Positions 55,416 to 64,000 of a DNA stretch of 64,000 bases are shown here, in pieces. Source of the stretch: Anadara kagoshimensis. Taxonomy: Eukaryota; Mollusca; Bivalvia; Arcoida; Arcidae. The notes under the pieces are model-generated. The model was not told the DNA's origin. It saw only the letters and a program-made list of their open reading frames with translations, and did not search any database. Each line of letters starts with the position of its first letter. The first letter of the stretch is position 1. Location of the stretch: contig CM037861.1 of NCBI GenBank assembly GCA_021292105.1, forward strand, positions 48,808,634-48,872,633, read 5' to 3'. The position numbers were made by a program, and so were the translations under genes.

Positions 55416-57283
55416 TTATGTTAAGTTAATGGCATAGTTGTGCACATTTCCCTGATTTGTGCCATTAGCAGAGTACATGACTTATTCGTGATTGATTGGT
55501 GGTTATTTCGATATCGTGCATAGTACCGCTTGATTTTGTTTGCAAGTATAGCTTTATAGTTTGTCTGGTACTTGCAACACTATCGACTTTAACCATTGGG
55601 TCATAAGGGGGCCTCGATTGTGAAAGTTTAGTCCGACACATTTACCAATTAACACTGTTGATTTCCCAGTGCCATGGGTGTCAGAATGTACCGCTGAATG
55701 GCACAAAGCAGGGAAATTCCTTTTCCAAGTTACTTGTTTTGTAGCGTAAGTGAACACCCTGTGATGGATGTTCTCAGAACGGTTGGTGTCAAACAAGCGT
55801 GTCATTTCACTTATCTTTCTGATCTAAAATCTTACTGAGGGTGGTGGTGAATATTTTCCGGTCCGAATCATTCAAATGAAGATACTGCCCAAATGGAAGG
55901 TGTATGGCTGTCAAGTGGGGCTTACATATAAGAGACACCTTCTTGCAATGACTATGGTTGCCACTGAAACAATCAATAACATTATCACGAATCTTGACTG
56001 CTCGCTCGACAAAGTGTCTTTCATCAGTGGCAACATTCTTTAACCTAGTATACTCTCTAGTCAGCCTGTTTCGTGTTGCAATAGCCAGTTTTTTCTTAAA
56101 TGTGGCTTTTCTTTCAGCCACATACCCTGGCAAAGATAGGGAAAGGCTAGCTATGTTTTTGTACACTCTACGCATTTTGTGAACAAAAACATGTAAAGTG
56201 TCTAGGTGGGGACTGACCACATGGAACATCCACCCTACTTGCAACACTGTCCATCTGGGGACACCCATCAGTGGTAATGCTAGATACAGTAAGAAAGTGA
56301 CTGGCATTCACTTGCTCAACATTATTAATTGTCATGGTTTTTTCATATGTTGTGAGATTTGAAGTTGTGCAACATTTTGTGTGCACGAGTTCAGTTTGTT
56401 TGCTATTTGACAGTTAAGTATGAGTTTTCTGTTTGTTGTTTTTTCCACCAGTGGACTGAATGATTGTGTACCACTCTGGAAACCCAAAGCAAGCCTGTTA
56501 TTGTAAGACACATCGGTCTCAACATCAACCATTGGGGGGTCACCTCTTATTTGGGTAATTAGCTGGACAAACTTTTGGTTGTCCAGCATTGATTCCTGTT
56601 AAGTGTTTCGATTTTACTTGCCAAGCGGTTTAGTAACCTTTGCATTGATGACCGGGTGGGTGGTTTGATGTCAAGGCACGACATGATGAATTGCAAGTCT
56701 GTCATACCGACTTTGGTTTTTAAGATTGACAAACAAAGTGCGATGTTGAGTGGTCCAGGTTTGGGGCCATACGTGCTTAGCTTTTTGTCAACATCATCGT
56801 ACATTTTGACAAGGTGTGACTTTACACCGCATGTTATGCAATGAACTTGAATTTCAATGCATAAGCCTTTGCGTGAAATTTTATATAGGTCCATGTTCAT
56901 GTTGTCACACCCTGTAGTATTGTGGACATTGACAAAATGGTTGAAAAGTTTGGGTAATTTATCAAACTGTATTATTCCATTACCTAGTAGAGAGTTGGGT
57001 TCGAATCTCTGAAGATTTTCATCCTCTGTATTTTCAGGAATTGGTCTCAATTTTGTCGGGGGACAACTGCTACCGGGGTATTTGGCAGCTTCATACAGAG
57101 ACTGAGTTGGACGTACCCATTGGCTAGCTGAGATATTGGTTCGTTGTTTTCAGGGATTGCCACAGACTCATTTTGTAAGGTACGATGATTCCAGAAACTA
57201 TTACCTTTTGTAAACATATGTCTTGAAGTGCTCTTAAATTGGTTAATCTTGTAGTAATACCAGTTTTTGGACTTTTTACCCAT
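55416..57283 (-). pseudogene. DDE-type transposase-like protein, copy G, several frameshifts
   Basis: Single-base losses or gains near 55479, 55573, 55596, 55820, 56190, 56367, 56599 and 57136 split the frame into pieces. Almost all differences from copy E are indels, not substitutions. Confidence 0.8.
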
Positions 57284-58036
57284 TATTACAGCTTGAAATG
57301 TTGTTTTGGACAAGGAATAATGTTTGAAGCAAAATTAAACAAAATTTGATGACATCATTTTGAAAAGAACACATTTTTGTTATACCACACAAGACCTGAT
57401 GACATCATCTTGTTGTTCTGTGATGTCATCAGTTTTGAAGCTGTTGTTTACAAACAGATTATCTCCCCCTTGTATACTAAATACTGAAATCAAATGCACA
57501 TTTTAACTCAAAATGGTGAAAATGTTTTCTAATTAGTGCACATTTAGTACACAGTAAAGACCTGTAATGAGATTAGTCATAGTATTAGGCATTTATTTAA
57601 GAATAACTGCAAATAAACATTAAAAACAGTATGAAATTTAAGTGTTTTTCATATAATTACATGTTTTTTTAATTAAAAAGGACCTTTTCAATGAGAAAAG
57701 TTAGAATAATTAGTATTTATACAAATCAACAGATGCACTGAACCAGTTTAAATTAACCTCTTCAAGATTGTGCATGAAATTTAGTGTTTAGTTTCATTGC
57801 AAATACATGTACTACATGTGTGAACTGACTGATCTCAAGTATTAGCTCTTTAGAAAAACATACAAAAATTAACAAGTCAGACACTCAATGTAAATAGTGT
57901 CATAGACCCAGTTCACATCCAAAGATACATCATGTGGTATATCATTTTGTTCGAAATAATGTCTTCTTTCATATTATGAGAAAAAAAATGGTGTTAAAAA
58001 TTTGCCCCAGTTTTATGGTATAAGACCTCAGTCGTG

Positions 58037-58680
58037 ATTTGCCTGAAGTGGGACGGTCAAAAGTAGTGCATATAAAATTTAAAGTACTTTTCCCATTCAC
58101 CCTGCCTAGTCAGCACATGTTGTTGAGACCTGTTCTGTAATAATCCTATCTTGAAAGCTACAGATGTGTGCAAAATTTTGATACACATTGGACTGACCTA
58201 GGTACTATATTTTTGTGTAAGAACGTATTGTTGAAACTGCCACTTCCTGTGTAAACATCACTTCCTGGAGGGAAAATCCCACATGTGCTTGTCCAGGTAA
58301 GAGATACATGGCAAATTTGTGAAAAAAATGAATCAGACAAGTACCTCGATTTTGATGATTTTTCAAAGGGGACTAGTTAAGGAATTAGGAGACTTTGGTC
58401 TCATTATATGTAGTTCGAGGTTTGTCGACCAACTGCCCAGATGAAAACTAGCCATTTTAAGGCCAAAATTGACCAATTTTCCATGTATTGCCATGGAAAC
58501 TAAACGGTTGCTCAAATCTTATGGCTGCCCAGTTGGGCCACCCTAACATGACAAAATTAATGCCCTGACACCCAGATTTGAAAATGTATACACATGTGTA
58601 GCTTCCTAGCTAATATTTCAGATCTGGCACTGGAATCGGAAGAGGGCAACTGTAATTTTGGCCATTTCTTGTCCTTATTT
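58037..58680. repeat. Array spacer with empty nested-transposon site
   Basis: 644 bp between copies G and H. The pre-insertion target CTAGTTAA occurs once, at 58373-58380, with the flanks seen on the two sides of the 1.9-kb insertion elsewhere. No gene seen. It begins and ends with ATTT. Confidence 0.9.
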
Positions 58681-59363
58681 CACGACTGAGGTCAGTAACC
58701 ATAAGGAGCATAGGATAATTTGTCTAAATGGGTCAAATATGCCTGAAATTGTTATTTGTTTACATTTTGTATAATTATGATGTAATCATTGTAATACTAC
58801 ATATAAACATATTTGCTCATAATTACAAATTTGAGGTCAAAGGTCATCTTAGTGCACAAAGGTCAGATCATGCCTGAATACATTAATCTGCATTTTTGCA
58901 ATTTGAACAGAATTTTTATCTAAATGTAATAAATTTTTCTGAAATATCATTCAATGTATTATTTAAATGCATTTTTAGGTGAACATTTTGTTATTTAATT
59001 GAAATATGAATGTTTCCACCACCCCCAACCCCCATTCCACCATAAATTTCACCTTGCTATCTCCATAGCAACAACTGAGTTGCATCTATCCCCTTTAAAG
59101 TAATAAATGCTAAACATTGTTGCATAGTTGACACCATTGAAAACTTTATGATGAATTTCCCCCATTCCCCCTCTTTGCCTCCACTTCCTCCACACTATAC
59201 ATGTATTTCCCATTGCCCCTTTAACATTTTTTTTTTTTTTGTGTTTTTATATATGTTTATATAAAAATATGTTATATATGTTATGTAGACCAAGTTAATG
59301 GCTATTTATGTAATTTACATTTCAGAATTAAGTTAAGTTATAATTCTTATTTCTTGCCCAAAC

Positions 59364-59731
59364 ATGGCTTTTTTCAAGCAAAGCATTACTATTCCTGAAA
59401 AAGAACATATTATGCTAATTTGTCAAATGCTATAATACGCACAGACATGAGTGTATAGGTGGGGGGACAGTTTGATCGTTATGGTTATCCACTATTAAAA
59501 AGTACATTAGGCATCGGCGGTACACTTTGCGTGTGCCGCGTTTAGTCTATTTCCTGAAAATGATGCATACATTGTCTCCAGATATGCACATTAGCCACCT
59601 TTGCCACAATAAAGGGTGCATAAGGTCGAACATCTCACATATGAACCGGCCCATGTTAATAATGAACGCAAAATTTGTTATAATGAAAGGCAATGCTTTG
59701 GGCATAGAAATATGAAAACTGCAAACTGTAA
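59364..59731 (+). pseudogene. His-Cys box endonuclease, copy H, several frameshifts
   Basis: Losses near 59412, 59420, 59448, 59460, 59508, 59626 and 59707 break the frame. The ATG and the SHLCH codons remain. Two T-to-C changes near 59607 and 59620 are real substitutions. Confidence 0.8.
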
Positions 59732-59759
59732 GGTATTTACAACTGTTATGAATGTTATG

Positions 59760-61589
59760 TTATGTTAAGTTAATGGCATAGTTGTGCACATTCCCTGATT
59801 TGTGCCATTAGCAGAGTACATTGACTTATTCATGATTGATTGGTGGTTATTTCGATCGTGCATAGTACCGCTTGATTTTGTTTGCAAGTATAGCTTTATA
59901 GTTTGTCTGGTACTTTGCAACACTATCGACTTTAACCATTTGGGTCATAAGGGGGCCTCGATTGTGAAAGTTTAGTCCGACACATTTACCAATTAACACT
60001 GTTGATTTCCCAGTGCCATGGGTGTCAGAATGTACCGCTGAATGGCACAAAGCAGGGAAATTCCTTTTCCAAGTTACTTGTTTGTAGCGTAAGTGAACAC
60101 CTGTGATGGATGTTCTCAGAACGGTTGGTGTCAAACAAGCGTGTCATTTCACTTATCTTTCTGTGATCTAAAATCTTACTGAGGGTGGTGGTGAATATTT
60201 CCGGTCCGAATCATTCAAATGAAGATACTGCCCAAATGGAAGGTGTATGGCTGTCAAGTGGGGCTTACATATAAGAGACACCTTCTTGCAATGACTATGG
60301 TTGCCACTGAAAACAATCAATAACATTATCACGAATCTTGACTGCTCGCTCGACAAAGTGTCTTCATCAGTGGCAACATTCTTTAACCTAGTATACTCTC
60401 TAGTCAGCCTGTTTCGTGTTGCTATAGCCAGTTTTTCTTAAATGTGGCTTTTCTTTCAGCCACATACCCTGGCAAAGATAGGGAAAGGCTAGCTATGTTT
60501 TGTACACTCTACGCATTTTGTGAACAAAACATGTAAAGTGTCTAGGTGGGGACTGACCACATGGAACATCCACCCTACTTGCAACACTGTCCATCTGGGG
60601 ACACCATCAGTGTAATGCTAGATACAGTAAGAAAGTGACGGCATTCACTTGCTCAACATTATTAATTGTCATGGTTTTTCATATGTTGTGAGATTTGAAT
60701 TGGTGCAACATTTTGTGTGCACGAGTTCAGTTTGTTTGCTATTTGACAGTTAAGTATGAGTTTTCTGTTTGTGTTTTCCACCAGTGGACTGAATGATTGT
60801 GTACCACTCTGGAAACCAAAGCAAGCCTGTTATTGTAAGACACATCGGTCTCAACATCAACCATGGGGGGTCACCTCTTATTTGGGTAATTAGCTGGACA
60901 AACTTTGGTTGTCCAGCATTGATTCCTGTTAAGTGTTTCGATTTACTTGCCAAGCGGTTAGTAACCTTTGCATTGATGACCGGTGGGTGGTTTGATGTCA
61001 AGGCACGACATGATGAATTGCAAGTCTGTCATACCGACTTTGGTTTTTAAGATTGACAAACAAAGTGCGATGTTGAGTGGTCCAGGTTTGGGGCCATACG
61101 TGCTTAGCTTTTTGTCAACATCATCGTACATTTTGACAAGGTGTGACTTTACACCGCATGTTATGCAATGAACTTGAATTTCAACATAACCTTTGCGTGA
61201 AATTTATATAGGTCCATGTTCATGTTGTCACACCCTGTAGTATTGTGGACATTGACAAAATGGTGAAAAGTTTGGGTAATTTATCAAACTGTATTATTCC
61301 ATTACCTAGAGAGTTGGGTTCGAATCTCTGAAGATTTTCATCCTCTGTATTTTCAGGAAGGTCTCAATTTTGGGGGGACAACTGCTACCGGGGTATTGGC
61401 AGCTTCATACAGAGACTGAGTTGGACGTACCATTGGCTAGCTGAGATATTGGGTTCGTTGTTTTCAGGGATTGCCACAGACATTTGTAAGGTACGATGAT
61501 TCCAGAAACTATTACCTTTGTAAACATATGTCTTGAAGTGCCTTAAATGGTTAATCTTGTAGTAATACCAGTTTTGACTTTTTACCCAT
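59760..61589 (-). pseudogene. DDE-type transposase-like protein, copy H, many frameshifts
   Basis: More than twenty small indels relative to copy E. Only short segments stay in frame. Confidence 0.8.
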
Positions 61590-62339
61590 TATTACAGCTT
61601 GAAATGTTGTTTTGGACAAGGAATAATGTTTGAAGCAAAATTAAACAAAATTTGATGACATCATTTTGAAAAGAACACATTTTTGTTATACCACACAAGA
61701 CCTGATGACATCATCTTGTTGTTCTGTGATGTCATCAGTTTTGAAGCTGTTGTTTACAAACAGATTATCTCCCCCTTGTATACTAAATACTGAAATCAAA
61801 TGCACATTTTAACTCAAAATGGTGAAAATGTTTTCTAATTAGTGCACATTAGTACACAGTAAAGACCTGTAATGAGATTAGTCATAGTATTAGGCATTTA
61901 TTAAGAATAACTGCAAATAAACATTAAACAGTATGAAATTTAAGTGTATTTTCATATAATTACATGTTTTTTTTAATTAAAAAGGACCTTTTCAATGAGA
62001 AAAGTTAGAATAATTAGTATTTATACAAATCAACAGATGCACTGAACCAGTTTAAATTAACCTCTTCAAGATTGTGCATGAAATTTAGTGTTTAGTTTCA
62101 TTGCAAATACATGTACTACATGTGTGAACTGACTGATCTCAAGTATTAGCTCTTAGAAAAACATACAAAAATTAACAAGTCAGACACTCAATGTAAATAG
62201 TGTCATAGACCAGTTCACATCCAAAGATACATCATGTGGTATATCATTTTGTTCGAAATAATGTCTTCTTTCATATTATGAGAAAAAAAATGGTGTTAAA
62301 AATTTTGCCCCAGTTTTATGGTATAAGACCTCAGTCGTG

Positions 62340-62986
62340 ATTTGCCTGAAGTGGGACGGTCAAAAGTAGTGCATATAAAATTTAAAGTACTTTTCCCATT
62401 CACCCTGCCTAGTCAGCACATGTTGTTGAGACCTGTTCTGTAATAATCCTATCTTGAAAGCTACAGATGTGTGCAAAATTTTGATACACATTGGACTGAC
62501 CTAGGTACTATATTTTTGTGTAAGAACGTATTGTTGAAACTGCCACTTCCTGTGTAAACATCACTTCCTGGAGGGAAAATCCCACATGTGCTTGTCCAAG
62601 GTAAGAGATACATGGCAAATTTGTGAAAAAATGAATCAGACAAGTACCTCGATTTTGATGATTTTTCAAAAGGGGACTAGTTAAGGAATTAGGAGACTTT
62701 GGTCTCATTATATGTAGTTCGAGGTTTGTCGACCAACTGCCCAGATGAAAACTAGCCATTTTAAGGCCAAAATTGACCAATTTTCATGTATTGCCATGGA
62801 AACTAAACGGTTGCTCAAATCTTATGGCTGCCCAGTTGGGCCACCCTAACATGACAAAATTAATGCCCTGACACCCCAGATTTGAAAATGTATACACATG
62901 TGTAGCTTCCTAGCTAATATTTCAGATACTGGCACTGGAACTCGGAAGAGGGCAACTGTAATTTTGGCCATTTCTTGTCCTTATTT
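62340..62986. repeat. Array spacer with empty nested-transposon site, second copy
   Basis: 647 bp between copies H and I, with the uninterrupted target CTAGTTAA at 62677-62684. Confidence 0.9.
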
Positions 62987-64000
62987 CACGACTGAGGTCA
63001 GTAACCATAAGGAGCATAGGATAATTTGTCTAAATGGGTCAAATATGCCTGAAATTGTTATTTGTTTACATTTTTGATATAACTTATGATTGTAATCATT
63101 GTAATACTACATATAAACCATATTGCCTCATAATTACAATTTGAGGTCATAAGGTCATCTTAGTGCACAAAGGTCAGATCATGGCCTGAATACATATTAA
63201 TCTGCATTTTTTGCAATTTGAACAGAATTTTTTATCTAAATGTAATAATTTTTCTGAAATATCATTCAATGTATTATTTAAATGCATTTTTAGGTGAACA
63301 TTTTGTTATTTAATTGAAATATGAATGTTTCCACCACCCCCAACCCCCCTATTCCACCATAAATTTCACCTTGCTATCTCCATAGCAACAACTGAGTTGC
63401 ATCTATCCCCCTTTAAAGTAATAAATGCTAAACATTTGTTGCATAGTTGACACCATTGAAAACTTTATGATGAATTTCCCCCCATTCCCCCTCTTTGCCT
63501 CCACTTCCTCCACACTATACATGTATTTCCCATTGCCCTTTAACATTTTTTTTTTTTTTTGTGTTTTTATATATGTTTTATATAAAAATATGTTATATAT
63601 GTTATGTAGACCAAGTTAATGGCTATTTATGTAATTTACATTTCAGAATTAAGTTTAAGTTTATATATTCTTATTTCTTGCCCAAACATGGCTTTTTTCA
63701 AGCAAAGCATTACTATTCCTGAAAAAGAACATATTGATATGCTAATTTGTCAAATGCTATAATACGCACAGACACTGAGTGTATAGGTTGGGGGGGACAG
63801 TTTGATCGTTATGGTTATCCACTATTAAAAAGTACATTTAGGCATCGGCGGTACACTTTGCGTGTGCCGCGTTTAGTCTATTTCCTGAAAATGATGCATA
63901 CATTGTCTCCAGATATGCACATTAGCCACCTTTGCCATAATAAAGGGTGATAAGGTTCGAACATCTCACATATGAACCGGCCCATGTTAATAATGAACGC
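62987..64000. mobile_element. Two-gene transposon copy I, cut by window end
   Basis: Left terminal repeat with ATTT at 62983-62986, leader, and most of the endonuclease gene. Confidence 0.85.
63688..64000 (+). pseudogene. His-Cys box endonuclease, copy I, partial and frameshifted
   Basis: One T is missing near 63748 (AATTTG for AATTTTG) and one T near 63950. The window ends before the stop codon. Confidence 0.75.

Larger units (their letters stand above)
54306..58036. mobile_element. Two-gene transposon copy G, both genes broken
   Basis: 3731 bp; both terminal repeats and ATTT flanks present. It is shorter than copies D-F by about ten scattered single bases. Confidence 0.85.
58681..62339. 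mobile_element. Two-gene transposon copy H, heavily indel-broken
   Basis: 3659 bp, about 80 bp shorter than copy E through many one- to four-base losses spread along its length. Confidence 0.85.
17287..64000. repeat. Tandem array of transposon-containing units
   Basis: Head-to-tail units measured from endonuclease start to start: 6286, 6283, 6292, 6292 and 6294 bp for starts at 23564, 29850, 36133, 42425, 48717 and 55011, then 4353 and 4324 bp for 55011-59364-63688. The short units lack only the nested 1.9-kb transposon. Each unit is one 3.74-kb two-gene transposon plus a 0.65-kb spacer. Units D, E and F are nearly identical; the rightmost ones show many single-base losses. The array runs into the gap on the left and off the window on the right. 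Confidence 0.95.

Overview
The window is eukaryotic, repeat-rich genomic DNA. Spliced genes, Pol II TATA boxes, a nuclear-type tRNA-Glu with a Pol III terminator, a tRNA-derived SINE and several classes of DNA transposon point to an invertebrate animal. A marine lophotrochozoan such as a mollusc is my guess, but no single feature fixes the species. Nothing suggests a bacterial chromosome. All calls come from reading the sequence and translations; no database search was run.

Region 1 (1-12695, possibly on to about 13850) is a Polinton/Maverick-type element, a virus-like self-replicating transposon. About 600 bp of inverted terminal repeat is visible at each side (1-605 and 12108-12695). All internal genes lie on the + strand. 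The tightly packed core (3437-8707) holds a packaging ATPase with one frameshift, a conserved Polinton protein, a chromodomain retroviral-type integrase, a probable minor capsid protein, a small basic protein, the major capsid protein, an adenovirus-type cysteine protease and another small conserved protein. Several genes overlap as ATGA or TAATG. No DNA polymerase B is present between the repeats, although it is normally the largest Polinton gene. Instead there are three genes with PC4-like (p15 coactivator type) single-strand-DNA-binding folds and a spliced SprT-like metalloprotease behind an AT-rich repeat block carrying octamer motifs. The ATPase promoter segment, with a poly(A) tract in front of it, is duplicated near the right terminal repeat.

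Region 2 (12696-16286) is mostly non-coding. It holds a minisatellite built on the same TGACAGGTG motif found in the Polinton ends, a degenerate CGAAATA repeat, a 942-bp non-autonomous transposon with inverted repeats and TATA flanks, and a good tRNA-Glu(CTC) gene. A scaffold gap of exactly 1000 N follows (16287-17286).

Region 3 (17287-64000, running off the end) is a head-to-tail tandem array. Each unit contains a two-gene DNA transposon of about 3.74 kb. It has 24-bp imperfect terminal inverted repeats starting CACGACTGAGGTC, ATTT duplications on both sides, an I-PpoI-like His-Cys box endonuclease on + and a large DDE-type transposase-like protein of 624 residues on -, tail to tail. Units are joined by a spacer of about 0.65 kb. 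In the first six units the spacer carries a second transposon of about 1.89 kb with 301-bp terminal repeats, an 8-bp CTAGTTAA duplication and a captured N-terminal piece of a PIF1-like helicase; the last two complete units have the empty site. The two-gene element therefore landed in a host segment, that segment became tandemly repeated, and a unit carrying the second insertion was amplified further. Right-hand units carry many single-base losses, which look more like consensus errors than long decay.
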